64,000 nt of DNA from VXRJ01 sp964636705 (GTDB lineage Bacteria; Acidobacteriota; Vicinamibacteria; Vicinamibacterales; UBA8438). Position numbers and translations under genes: made by a program. Under the pieces are notes generated by a model that saw only the letters and a program-made list of their open reading frames with translations, was not told the origin of the DNA and searched no databases. Of the stretch, positions 1-7,819 are shown piece by piece. The first letter of the stretch is position 1. Each line of letters begins with the position of its first letter. The stretch covers positions 81,021 through 145,020 of the forward strand of contig CAZWUJ010000006.1 of the NCBI GenBank assembly GCA_964636705.1, given 5' to 3'.

Positions 1-423
1 CACCCGGAGGCGCACGCCGCGCGCCGCTGCCGCCTCGGCCAGCGCCCTCGCCGCGCCGGGCGTCGAGACGGTCGGCGTCAGGCCGTGCTCGAAGAGCCCC
101 GCCAGGTCGCTGACGCTCAGGGCGCCGAACACCAGGATCGGAGCGGAAACCCCGGCCGCGCGCAGCTCGATCCCCTCTTCGATGTCGGCGCACGCGAGCA
201 GGGGCATCGACGCGGCTGGCGCGCCGCTGGCCGACGCGGCCCGTTCCAGGGCCAGCGCGACCGGCGCGGCGCCATGGCCGTAGGCGTTCGCCTTGACGAC
301 CGCGATGACCACCGGCGGGGCGGAACGTCCCGGCGCGCGGCTGTCCGCCAGGTGGCGAAGGATCGTGCGGTAGTTGTGGACCAGGGCGTCGAGGTCGACG
401 GTGGCGTGGGTCGGACGGATCAC
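1..423 (-). CDS. alr: Alanine racemase, N-terminal part (runs off window start)
   Basis: The first 141 codons read from a GTG at 423. Near residue 45 they contain VVKANAYGHGA, the pyridoxal-phosphate lysine motif of alanine racemase, which interconverts L- and D-alanine for peptidoglycan synthesis. The N-terminus RPTHATVDLDALVHNYR is the usual first strand and helix of the PLP barrel. The gene starts 12 bases after the dnaB stop on the same strand, a frequent dnaB-alr arrangement, and probably shares its transcript. No strong Shine-Dalgarno is visible. The rest of the gene lies outside the window. Confidence 0.9.
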   Translation of the reverse strand, partial: MIRPTHATVDLDALVHNYRTILRHLADSRAPGRSAPPVVIAVVKANAYGHGAAPVALALERAASASGAPAASMPLLACADIEEGIELRAAGVSAPILVFGALSVSDLAGLFEHGLTPTVSTPGAARALAEAAAARGVRLRV

Positions 424-435
424 GGACTGGAACCG

Positions 436-1887
436 CTATTCGTCGTCCAGGAGGGAATCCGACAGGAAGTCGGCATCCGGCTCCGAGCCGGTATCGTCCG
501 GCGGCGCCTCGAAGTCGTCGCGCGCGTAGTCCGGCGACGCGCCCGGCCGCGAGAGCAGCTCGAAGCGGGTCTGCTCCTTCAGGAAGGCGAGCTTGACGGT
601 GCCGGTCGGGCCGTTCCGCTGCTTGCCGATGATGATCTCGGCAATTCCCTCGTTCTCCGGCGTCCGCTCGTACATCTCTTCCCGGTAGATGAACATCACC
701 ACGTCGGCGTCCTGCTCCAGCGCGCCCGACTCGCGCAGATCGGAGAGTTGCGGCCGGCGATCCGACCGCGCGCGCGATTCCGGGGCGCGGCTGAGCTGCG
801 AGAGCGCGACGACCGGCACGTTGAGCTCCTTCGCCAACTGCTTCAGGGCGCGCGAGATGGACGACAGCTCCTGGGTCCGGTTCTCGAACCGGCCGCGCCC
901 CTGCATCAACTGGATGTAGTCGATGACCAGCAGGTCGAGGCCGTGCTCGGCCTTCAGGCGGCGCGACTTCGCCCGCATCTCCAGCACGCCGATGCCGGCC
1001 GTATCGTCGATGTGCATCCGCATCTCGGCGAGCCGCCCCATGGCGTTGGTCAGGGCGCCGTAGTCCGCCTGGGTCAGCAGGCCGGTCCGAAAGCGATGCG
1101 AATCGACCTGCGCCTCGGAGGTCAGCAGCCGCATGAAGAGCTGCTCCTTCGCCATCTCCAGGCTGAAGACGCCGACCGTCCGGCCGTCCCGGACCGCCAC
1201 GTTGCGGCCGATGTTGAGAGCGAACGCCGTCTTCCCCATCGACGGGCGGGCGGCCACGATGACGAGGTCGGCCGGCTGGAGACCCGCCGTCATCTCGTCG
1301 ATGTCCTCGAAGCCGGTCGCCACGCCGGTGACGAAGCTCTGCTGCGACTTCAGTTGCTCGACCCTGTCGCCCCCCGTTTCGACCAGCTTCGCCATCGAGA
1401 CGAAGCCGCTCGAGATGCGTCCCTCGGCGATCTCGAAGATCTCCTGGCCCGCCCGGTCGAGGACGTCGTCCGCCGGTTCGCTGGAGGCGTAGGCGGTGGC
1501 GGCAATACGGTGGGCGGAATCGATCAGCGCCCGGAGGGTCGCGTGCTCCTTGACGATGCGGGCGTAGTGATGGACGTTGGTCGAGCGGGGAACGCCGTCG
1601 GCGAGGGACGAAATGTAGGCGGCGCCACCCACCTGCTCGAGCACGTTGCCGCGCGCCAGCTCCGCGCGGAGGGTGACCAGGTCAATGGGATCGCCCCGCC
1701 CGGAAAGGACGATCATCGCGTCGAAGACGCGGCGGTGGGCGTCCCGGAAGAAGTCGTCCGAGTCGATCAGTTCCGCCGCGACGTCGATGGCGGCGTTGTG
1801 GACCAGGATGGCGCCGAGGACGCTTCGTTCCGCCTCCAGGTTGTGGGGGAGTACCCGTTCGGCCGGTCCGCCGGCAGTCGGCGCCAT
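436..1887 (-). CDS. dnaB: Replicative DNA helicase DnaB
   Basis: A 483-residue protein of normal family length. The N-terminal helical domain (LPHNLEAERSVLGAIL) binds primase. The RecA-like ATPase domain follows, with Walker A ARPSMGKTAFALN near residue 215 and Walker B LLVIDYIQLM near 320. It unwinds DNA ahead of the replisome as a hexamer. No intein interrupts the P-loop. It ends in an acidic tail. It lies 45 bases downstream of rplI in the rpsF-rpsR-rplI-dnaB order seen in many bacteria and is probably co-transcribed with the ribosomal genes. Confidence 0.97.
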   Translation of the reverse strand: MAPTAGGPAERVLPHNLEAERSVLGAILVHNAAIDVAAELIDSDDFFRDAHRRVFDAMIVLSGRGDPIDLVTLRAELARGNVLEQVGGAAYISSLADGVPRSTNVHHYARIVKEHATLRALIDSAHRIAATAYASSEPADDVLDRAGQEIFEIAEGRISSGFVSMAKLVETGGDRVEQLKSQQSFVTGVATGFEDIDEMTAGLQPADLVIVAARPSMGKTAFALNIGRNVAVRDGRTVGVFSLEMAKEQLFMRLLTSEAQVDSHRFRTGLLTQADYGALTNAMGRLAEMRMHIDDTAGIGVLEMRAKSRRLKAEHGLDLLVIDYIQLMQGRGRFENRTQELSSISRALKQLAKELNVPVVALSQLSRAPESRARSDRRPQLSDLRESGALEQDADVVMFIYREEMYERTPENEGIAEIIIGKQRNGPTGTVKLAFLKEQTRFELLSRPGASPDYARDDFEAPPDDTGSEPDADFLSDSLLDDE

Positions 1888-1931
1888 CCTTCCTCCCGCG
1901 GCGTGGCCGCTTTACCCCCCGGCCGCAATGG

Positions 1932-2537
1932 TCAGGACGCTTCCGTCTCGCCTTCCCAGTCCGATGCCGCCGCCTCCGCCCAGTCGCCGCCGGACTCCGC
2001 GTCGGTTTCCGCGGCGTCCGTCCCGGCGGCGTCCGCTCCCGCAGCATCCGTCCCGGCCTCCTCCGCCTGCGATGCGGCAGCCGGGGCTCCATGGCCCTCC
2101 GCGACGACGTTCACCACCACCTCGGCGGTCACATCGTGATGCAGCTTGACCGGCACGGGGAACGCGCCGAGCTGCTTTATCGGTTCGCGCAGGCGGATCT
2201 GCTTCTTGGTGATCTCCACCTCGGCCCCTTCGAACGCCTCGGCGATGTCGACCGCGGTGACCGAACCGTACAGCGTGCCGGTCTGACCGACGCGCCGCAC
2301 GATCGTGCATTCGAGCCCGCTCATCCGCTCCGCCACCGCCTCGGCGGCCACCCGCTCCTCCGCCTCGCGCGCCTCGGACAGCGCCCGTTCCCGCTCCACC
2401 TGGCGCTTGCTGGCCTCCGTCACTCGCAATGCCAGTTTCTGCGGCAGCAGGTAGTTGCGCGCATAGCCGCTCGCGACGGTCACGACATCGCCGCGCCGGC
2501 CGAGGTGTTCGACATGGTTCCTCAGGATGACTTGCAT
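1932..2537 (-). CDS. rplI: 50S ribosomal protein L9 (bL9) with acidic Ala-rich tail
   Basis: The ATG at 2537 gives MQVILRNHVEHLGRRGDVV, the classic bL9 start, followed by the YARNYLLPQ rRNA-binding segment. AGAGGAAA lies just upstream as a ribosome-binding site. The product is 201 residues against about 150 in most bacteria. The excess is a C-terminal tail after about residue 155, built from degenerate GTDAAGADAA-type repeats and rich in Ala, Asp and Glu. bL9 braces the large subunit near the L1 stalk. The tail is probably disordered. The frame continues open upstream, but that part overlaps rpsR out of frame. Confidence 0.95.
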   Translation of the reverse strand: MQVILRNHVEHLGRRGDVVTVASGYARNYLLPQKLALRVTEASKRQVERERALSEAREAEERVAAEAVAERMSGLECTIVRRVGQTGTLYGSVTAVDIAEAFEGAEVEITKKQIRLREPIKQLGAFPVPVKLHHDVTAEVVVNVVAEGHGAPAAASQAEEAGTDAAGADAAGTDAAETDAESGGDWAEAAASDWEGETEAS

Positions 2538-2575
2538 CTTTTCCTCTATGGGCAGACCGATCCGTCGGCGCCCGG

Positions 2576-2863
2576 CTAGTCGATGACGTAGGGAATCAGG
2601 GCGAGCTGCCGCGCCCGCTTGATGGCCGTCGTCAACCTCCGCTGACACTTCGCGCAGGTGCCGGAGATGCGCCGCGGCTGGATCTTGCCCCGGTCGCCCA
2701 GGGCCATCATCAGCAGCCGGACATCCTTGTAGTCGATGTAGTCGATCTTCTCGACGCAGAAGCGGCACACCTTGCGCCGCCGTCCGCCGCCCGGCCGGCG
2801 TCCGCCGCCACCCCTGCCGCCTCCGCCCCGTCCGCCGCGTCGGCCATCACGATCATCACTCAT
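2576..2863 (-). CDS. rpsR: 30S ribosomal protein S18 (bS18) with Gly/Arg-rich N-terminus
   Basis: A 95-residue bS18. The core KVCRFCVEKIDYIDYKD and the following RISGTCAKCQRRL carry two CxxC-type pairs, so this is the cysteine-containing, probably zinc-binding (C+) form. About 30 residues of Gly/Arg repeats precede the core, an RGG-like extension that may contact rRNA. The start ATG overlaps the rpsF stop in an ATGA, implying translational coupling, as suits S6 and S18, which bind 16S rRNA as a heterodimer. Confidence 0.95.
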   Translation of the reverse strand: MSDDRDGRRGGRGGGGRGGGGRRPGGGRRRKVCRFCVEKIDYIDYKDVRLLMMALGDRGKIQPRRISGTCAKCQRRLTTAIKRARQLALIPYVID

Positions 2864-3315
2864 GACTGCTGCTCCTCGCCCGCCGGCTCAGCCGGCGGTT
2901 CACCAGGTTCCGATGCCGCTGCCGACGGCGCTGCCGCGGGGGCGTCCTGCGCCGTCGCCTTCCCCGGCCGGCGGCGTTCCTGCCGCCGCGCACGCTTTCG
3001 CGCCGCCTTGCGCAAGACCTCGTCCACGCGGATCACCAGGTGGCGCAACAACTGCTCCATGACGCGCAGCCGCCGCTCCAGCTCTTTCACCATCTCGCCG
3101 GGACCGGTGATCAGGACGATCACGTACGTCCCTTCGCGATGGCGATTGATCTCGTAGGCGAGGCGGCGGCGGCCCCAGTTGTCGGTGCTGTCCACCGTTC
3201 CGCCCAACTGCCGGACGATGTCGGTGATCCGTTCGTGCAGTTCCTTCACGCCGTCGTCCGTTACCTGCGGACTGACGACATAGGCCAATTCGTACTGCCG
3301 GTGTGTCTCGCTCAT
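2860..3315 (-). CDS. rpsF: 30S ribosomal protein S6 (bS6)
   Basis: The ATG at 3315 follows a perfect AAGGAG six bases upstream and gives MSETHRQYELAYVVSPQVTD. The core has the S6 ferredoxin-like fold signature, including WGRRRLAYEINRHREGTY. The protein is 151 residues. After the core (about 100 residues) comes a basic stretch and then a low-complexity Ala/Pro/Glu tail, so like bL9 and bS18 here it is extended relative to the family norm. It is the first gene of the rpsF-rpsR-rplI block and overlaps rpsR by four bases. Confidence 0.95.
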   Translation of the reverse strand: MSETHRQYELAYVVSPQVTDDGVKELHERITDIVRQLGGTVDSTDNWGRRRLAYEINRHREGTYVIVLITGPGEMVKELERRLRVMEQLLRHLVIRVDEVLRKAARKRARRQERRRPGKATAQDAPAAAPSAAASEPGEPPAEPAGEEQQS

Positions 3316-3368
3316 ATTGCTCCTTTCGGACTGAACGGCCGCCGGCCTTCCGGCGGCAAGGAAGCGTC

Positions 3369-3926
3369 TCAGTTGAACCGGTTCATGGTCTTCACGATGC
3401 CGTCCGCGACAAACATTTCCGCCGCGTCGGCCGCGCGCTCGATCATCTCCTCCACTGTCTCCATCTCGTCCCGTTCGAACCGCGCCAGCACGTGGTTCGC
3501 CAGATCCCGCCGTTCGTCGCCCCGCCCGACGCCGAGCCGCAGCCGCGCGAACCCGACGGTGCCGAGCGACGCGATGATAGACGACAGCCCGTTGTGCCCG
3601 CCGTCCGAGCCGCCCGGCCGCGCCCGGATCTTGCCGAGGGGCAGGTTCACGTCGTCCGCCACCACCAGCAGCGCCTCCGGCTCGATCCGGTAGTAGTGCT
3701 GCATCTCCTGCACCGCCCAGCCGCTCCGGTTCATGTACGTGAGCGGCTTCGCCAGCATGACCCGCGCTTCCGGTCCCCGCTGGCGCGCCATCACCGCGTC
3801 TGCCCGAGCGGCCTCGAACGCCAGGCCGAACCGCTCGGCCAGCAGATCGACGACGCCAAACCCGACGTTGTGCCGTGTGCCAAAGTACTGCCGCCCCGGA
3901 TTCCCCAGACCGACGATTAGATGCAC
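3369..3926 (-). CDS. pth: Peptidyl-tRNA hydrolase
   Basis: The 185-residue product begins MHLIVGLGNPGRQYFGTRHN, the Pth signature with the catalytic His in TRHNVGF. Later motifs VVADDVNLPLGKIR and GGHNGLSSI provide the conserved Asp and the tRNA-contacting Asn. The enzyme frees stalled tRNAs by cleaving the peptidyl ester in the cytoplasm. It lies between rplY and rpsF on the same strand, as in many bacteria (prs-rplY-pth). Length and motifs are complete. Confidence 0.96.
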   Translation of the reverse strand: MHLIVGLGNPGRQYFGTRHNVGFGVVDLLAERFGLAFEAARADAVMARQRGPEARVMLAKPLTYMNRSGWAVQEMQHYYRIEPEALLVVADDVNLPLGKIRARPGGSDGGHNGLSSIIASLGTVGFARLRLGVGRGDERRDLANHVLARFERDEMETVEEMIERAADAAEMFVADGIVKTMNRFN

Positions 3927-3995
3927 GGCATGCTCCGCGCCCCGCCGTCCGCGCCCGCCGCCTCACGCCCGGGCGCAGGCGCGGGCACGCGGCGG

Positions 3996-4655
3996 TCAGC
4001 TCCCGCCGCCCTCGGCCTTCTGCTCCTCCTGCTCTTCGCCATCGGCGGCCACGGCGCCTTCCTCCTCGGCCGCCTCGTCCTCCTCCATCGTCGTGTCCAC
4101 CTTCGGCGCCACCACGTGCACCAGCAATACGTCGAGGTCCGTGACCGGCGTCCAGGCGGCGTCCCCCGTCACGTCCCGCAGGCGGATGCCCTCGCCGATG
4201 TGCAGCGGCGTAACGTCCACCTCGATGTGCTCCGGGATCGCCGTCGGCAGGCATTCCACCTGCACCTCGCGCGTCGTGAAGTCGACCAGGCCGCCCTGCT
4301 GCTTGACCCCGGCCGCCTCGCCTGTGAGATGCACCGGCACCGTCACCGTGATCGCCTTGTCGAGAGCGACCCGCAGGAAGTCGACGTGCAGCAGTTCGTC
4401 GGTGAGGGGATCGATCTGCAGGTCCTTCACCAGCACCGCGCCGCCCCCGCCTCCTTCGACCTCCAGGTCGACAATCGTGTTGAGCCCCGACTCGGAATGG
4501 AGGAGGCGGAGCAGCGGCTTCGGATCGACGGAAACCGCCGCATCACCCTGCGCCCCCCCGTACACCACCGCCGGCATCCGGCCGCCGCGGCGGAGCCGGC
4601 GGGCTTCGTTCTTGCCGCGCGTCGTCCGGGCGGCGGCTGTCAATGTCACGCTCAT
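3996..4655 (-). CDS. rplY: 50S ribosomal protein L25 (bL25, CTC/TL5 type)
   Basis: The ATG at 4655 gives MSVTLTAAARTTRGKNEARR, the typical bL25 start, with an AGGAGT-like site about 12 bases upstream. At 219 residues this is the long CTC form: an N-terminal 5S-rRNA-binding domain (to about residue 95, with GRMPAVVYGG) and a C-terminal beta domain (LLHVDFLRV, then VPVHLTGEAAGVKQQGG). The last 30 residues are Glu/Ala-rich. It sits between prs and pth. The frame is open upstream to 4784, but that part overlaps prs and has no L25 homology. Confidence 0.94.
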   Translation of the reverse strand: MSVTLTAAARTTRGKNEARRLRRGGRMPAVVYGGAQGDAAVSVDPKPLLRLLHSESGLNTIVDLEVEGGGGGAVLVKDLQIDPLTDELLHVDFLRVALDKAITVTVPVHLTGEAAGVKQQGGLVDFTTREVQVECLPTAIPEHIEVDVTPLHIGEGIRLRDVTGDAAWTPVTDLDVLLVHVVAPKVDTTMEEDEAAEEEGAVAADGEEQEEQKAEGGGS

Positions 4656-4687
4656 GTTGCTTCTGACTCCTGGCGGTCCCTCGCGCC

Positions 4688-5659
4688 CTATACGAACAGC
4701 GACGAGACCGACGTCTCCTGATGAATGCTCTCTATCGCCCGGCCCAGCAGACGGGCGACCGACAGCGTCCGGATCTTCGGGCACGCCTCGAACTCGGGTC
4801 GAAGCGGGATGGTGTCGGTCACGATCAGGGTCTCGAGGGCCGCCTCCTCGATCCGCTGCAGCGCCGGACCCGACAGGACGCCGTGAACCGCGCAGGCCAT
4901 CACGCTCGCGGCGCCGTTACGCCGCAGCGCGTTCGAGGACTGGGCCAGGGTCCCGGCGGTGTCGACGATGTCATCGAGCAGAATGCACGTCCGCCCCTCG
5001 ACTTCGCCGACCACGTTCATGACTTCCGCCCGACCGGCGCCGGAGCGGCGCTTGTCGATGATCGCGAGATCCGCATGGAGCCGTTTCGCATACGCCCGGG
5101 CCCGTTCCACGCCGCCCGCGTCAGGCGAGACGATCGTCACACCGCCGCGGTGGCCCGCGTTGGAGAGGTGCTCGATGAAGACGGGGGTGGCGAACAGATG
5201 GTCGACCGGGATATCGAAGAACCCCTGAATCTGCGCCTTGTGCAGGTCCATCGTCAGCACCCGGTTGGCGCCCGCGGCGCTCACCAGGTTGGCCACCAGC
5301 TTGGCCGAGATCGGCACGCGAGGCTTGTCCTTGCGGTCCTGCCGGGCGTACCCGTAATACGGCATCACGGCGGTGATCCGCGCCGCCGACGACCGGCGGA
5401 AGGCGTCGATCATCACGCAGAGCTCCACCAGGTGCTGATCCACCGGCGTGCACGTCGGCTGCACGACGAACACGTCGGTGCCGCGGATGTTCTCGTCGAT
5501 CTGGAACGCGACTTCGGTGTCCGGGAACCGCCGAAGCGCCGCCCGCCCGAGGCCGACGCCTATGCCGCGGGCAATCGACTCCGCCAGCGCCGGATGGGCG
5601 CTCCCCGAGAAGATCTTCAACTCTCCGTTGTGCGTCGGCACGTTCTTCTCGCCAGCCAA
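4688..5659 (-). CDS. prs: Ribose-phosphate pyrophosphokinase (PRPP synthetase)
   Basis: A 323-residue class I PRPP synthetase that makes phosphoribosyl pyrophosphate from ribose 5-phosphate and ATP for nucleotide, His and Trp synthesis. Visible motifs are RFPDTEVAFQIDENIRG, the flexible-loop MPYYGYARQDRK, the divalent-metal site TMDLHKAQIQGFFDIPVDHL, and the PRPP-binding loop CILLDDIVDTAGTL near residue 225. It is the first protein gene after tRNA-Gln and precedes rplY by 32 bases. This matches the conserved lolB-ispE-prs-rplY-pth order of proteobacteria. Confidence 0.97.
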   Translation of the reverse strand: MAGEKNVPTHNGELKIFSGSAHPALAESIARGIGVGLGRAALRRFPDTEVAFQIDENIRGTDVFVVQPTCTPVDQHLVELCVMIDAFRRSSAARITAVMPYYGYARQDRKDKPRVPISAKLVANLVSAAGANRVLTMDLHKAQIQGFFDIPVDHLFATPVFIEHLSNAGHRGGVTIVSPDAGGVERARAYAKRLHADLAIIDKRRSGAGRAEVMNVVGEVEGRTCILLDDIVDTAGTLAQSSNALRRNGAASVMACAVHGVLSGPALQRIEEAALETLIVTDTIPLRPEFEACPKIRTLSVARLLGRAIESIHQETSVSSLFV

Positions 5660-5696
5660 CCGTCCGGGGCAATTCTCCTGCTCTGAAACCGTCAGA

Positions 5697-5770
5697 TGGT
5701 TGGGGCGGAAGGATTCGAACCCTCGATCCCGGGACCAAAACCCGGAGCCTTACCGCTTGGCCACGCCCCA
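5697..5770 (-). tRNA. tRNA-Gln (anticodon UUG), CCA encoded
   Basis: Read on the minus strand, a 7-bp acceptor stem TGGGGCG/CGCCCCA encloses a D arm, a CCGGG/CCCGG anticodon stem with loop TTTTGGT (anticodon TTG), and the T arm with GGTTCGAATCC. Discriminator A and CCA are genomically encoded at 5700-5697. It lies between ispE and prs, where many genomes also carry tRNA-Gln. Confidence 0.95.
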
Positions 5771-5880
5771 ACGGAAGCAGCCCGCCGTCCGAATCGATAC
5801 CTCCCCGCCGCTTGCGCCGGCGACGCCGCCCGCCCCTCAGGCGCACGCTGCCACGGCGCGATCGGGGAGTTTAGATCGGA

Positions 5881-6891
5881 TCAGCGGACCTGGGCAACGG
5901 CGGCGAGCCGTCCGTAGGCCGGCGCATCGGTCGTCCGGGTGCGCAGCGTGCGCCAGCCCGCGCGGCGCACGGACCGGCGGGCCTGGTCCGCCGCCGCGTC
6001 CGAAGCGTACAGTCCGAACACCGCCGATCCGCTGCCCGTCATCGCGGCATGGACCGCGCCCGAGGCGCGGAGGCGCCGCACCATCTCCGCGATGGTGGGA
6101 TGGCGCTGCGACACCGGCGGTTCCAGGTCGTTCCACCAGTCGGGTGCGCCGGCCGGTGCGCCGGCCGGTGCGCCGGCCACCAGGCCGGCATTTCCCAACG
6201 GTGCGCCGGCCACCAGGCCGGCATTTCCCAACGGTGCGCCGGCCACCAGGCCGGCAGAAGAAGAAGGCCGGCCTGGAGGCCGGCGGACCTTTGGAGGACG
6301 CCGGCGCACCATGGAGTCCTCATCCCACCACCGGTACGCCTCCGGCGTCGACACCCCGAACCCCGGCGACGCGATGACCACCGCCCAGGGCCCCGCCGGC
6401 GCCACCCGCCGCAGCCGCTCCCCCCGCCCGGTCGCCAGCACCGTCCCCCCCTTCAGGAAGAACGGCACGTCGGATCCGACCGCCGCCGCCACCGCGCGCA
6501 GCAGCCGCTCCGGCGCGCGCGGCTCCCAGATCTGCCGCAACGCGCGCAACGCCGCCACCGCGTCGCTGCTCGCGCCTCCCAGCCCCGCCCCGGCGGGCAC
6601 GACCTTCCGGAGGGTCACCGCGGCGCCCGCCGGATCGCCGTCGCGGCCCAGCGCGTTCCACAACCCCGCCGCCGCGCGCCACACGAGGTTGTCCCGGTCG
6701 CGCGGCATCGACACGTTCCGGCTGCGCACGGTGACCGGCCCCGGCCGCGCCGTGACGTGAAGGGTGTCGGCGAGCGCGACCGACTGCAGAATCGTCCGCA
6801 CGTCGTGGTACCCATCCGGCCGCCGGCGCAGCACCTCGAGATGCAGATTGATCTTCGCCGGGGCGCACACGCGCAAACGCAGGGCGCTCAT
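5881..6891 (-). CDS. ispE: 4-diphosphocytidyl-2-C-methyl-D-erythritol kinase with in-frame repeat insert
   Basis: A GHMP kinase of the MEP isoprenoid pathway that phosphorylates CDP-methylerythritol. Motifs are the N-terminal APAKINLHLEVLRRRPDGYHD, the ATP loop VPAGAGLGGASSDA near residue 100, and the C-terminal MTGSGSAVFGLY. At 336 residues it is about 40-50 longer than usual. The excess lies at about residues 195-250, where REP-type palindromes are translated as repeats of AGLVAGAPLGN and of APAG. The insert falls between the last two core motifs in what should be a surface loop, and the frame is preserved. The start ATG overlaps the preceding lipoprotein stop (ATGA). Confidence 0.93.
   Translation of the reverse strand: MSALRLRVCAPAKINLHLEVLRRRPDGYHDVRTILQSVALADTLHVTARPGPVTVRSRNVSMPRDRDNLVWRAAAGLWNALGRDGDPAGAAVTLRKVVPAGAGLGGASSDAVAALRALRQIWEPRAPERLLRAVAAAVGSDVPFFLKGGTVLATGRGERLRRVAPAGPWAVVIASPGFGVSTPEAYRWWDEDSMVRRRPPKVRRPPGRPSSSAGLVAGAPLGNAGLVAGAPLGNAGLVAGAPAGAPAGAPDWWNDLEPPVSQRHPTIAEMVRRLRASGAVHAAMTGSGSAVFGLYASDAAADQARRSVRRAGWRTLRTRTTDAPAYGRLAAVAQVR
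6143..6284 (-). repeat. REP-type palindrome array inside ispE
   Basis: Three copies of GCCGGCCACCAGGCCGGC start at 6172, 6205 and 6238, a 33-bp period. They are preceded by three 12-bp GGTGCGCCGGCC units and followed by one opposite-orientation copy GCCGGCCTGGAGGCCGGC at 6267-6284. Both 33 and 12 are multiples of three, so the ispE frame survives. The same core occurs in the arrays around the RAYT gene at 32 kb. Confidence 0.9.
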
Positions 6892-7787
6892 CGCGCGTTC
6901 GCAGCTCCCGACCCGTCCCGCCCCGGCGGCGCTTCGAGGGGCGACGCGCCGCGCAACTGATCGATCGTGATCGGAGCGTACGCGGCCGGCACGTCGATCT
7001 GGAAGACCGCCGGATCGAGCGCGGTGTTGATGTTGACCTGGGTCACCGACGCGTTCAAGTCGGTCGCGCCCGCAGCTCCCGCCGCGCCGAACGCGCGACC
7101 CCCGCCGGGCCCGGCCGGCGGCGGCTCCACTTCCACGCGGAACCCGCGCGGCAGACCACGGACGTGGTCGCTGTAGGCCACCGTCAGCCGGCCCCGCTGC
7201 GCCGCCGCGACGACCAGCCCCGGATCGCCGTCACCTTCCGGCGCGTCGCGCAGCCACGCGACGACGCCCCCCTCCAGGTCGATGACGATCCAGCCGCCGC
7301 TCAGCCGGCGACCCGCCACCGTCACTCCCTCCGGGGCCGGGCATCCGGTCAGCAGCGCCTCCACGTCAGCCGGAGCCATCTCCAGACCGGCCAGCGCGTC
7401 CAGCAGGGCCGCCGGATCGGCATCCCCGACTACCTGCCCGTCGCGCGGCAGCAGCAGGGTCGCCGTCTGGTCGTCCGGCGCCACGAGGATGAAGATGGGA
7501 GCGCCGAACGGCGCCAGGGCCTCCAGACGAAGGGCGCCCCCCTCGAACGCGCCGCGCAACCGCGTGCGGCGCAGCGGCGCCCCGTTCGCCCGCCCGCCGA
7601 TCGACAACGTGAACGCCATCGACCGGACGGCGCGGCAGGGCTCGGTCGCCCCAGCCCATAGCGCCGCGTGCTCCGACAGCGGCACGCCGTCGCCGGTTGG
7701 CAACTCGATCCCGCTACGCGCCGGCCCGCACGCGCCGGCGACGGCGAGCAGCGCAATCAGAAGCAGGGAACGTCGGAGGAAGCGCAC
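6888..7787 (-). CDS. Outer-membrane lipoprotein, LolB-like by position and form
   Basis: A 299-residue protein with a lipoprotein signal peptide: RR, a hydrophobic stretch, then the lipobox VAGAC with Cys at residue 20. The body is predicted beta-rich (SMAFTLSIGGR, LRLEALAPFGAPIFILVAPDD), resembling the half-barrel of LolB or DUF4292 lipoproteins, which receive or hold lipids at the outer membrane. It sits immediately before ispE with an ATGA overlap, the place lolB occupies in proteobacteria. Sequence similarity to LolB is not obvious by eye, so the assignment rests on context and architecture. A Gly/Ala/Pro stretch lies near residue 225. Confidence 0.7.
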   Translation of the reverse strand: MRFLRRSLLLIALLAVAGACGPARSGIELPTGDGVPLSEHAALWAGATEPCRAVRSMAFTLSIGGRANGAPLRRTRLRGAFEGGALRLEALAPFGAPIFILVAPDDQTATLLLPRDGQVVGDADPAALLDALAGLEMAPADVEALLTGCPAPEGVTVAGRRLSGGWIVIDLEGGVVAWLRDAPEGDGDPGLVVAAAQRGRLTVAYSDHVRGLPRGFRVEVEPPPAGPGGGRAFGAAGAAGATDLNASVTQVNINTALDPAVFQIDVPAAYAPITIDQLRGASPLEAPPGRDGSGAANAR

Positions 7788-7819
7788 CGATCGGTGGCTG
7801 ATCTATACGGGCTTCTCGT

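Noticed and set aside
85..2139. Long plus-strand open frame of 684 codons opposite dnaB and rplI
   Set aside because: Antisense shadow in GC-rich DNA: composition dominated by Arg, Gly, Ala and Asp with no domain, while the minus strand gives unmistakable DnaB and L9.
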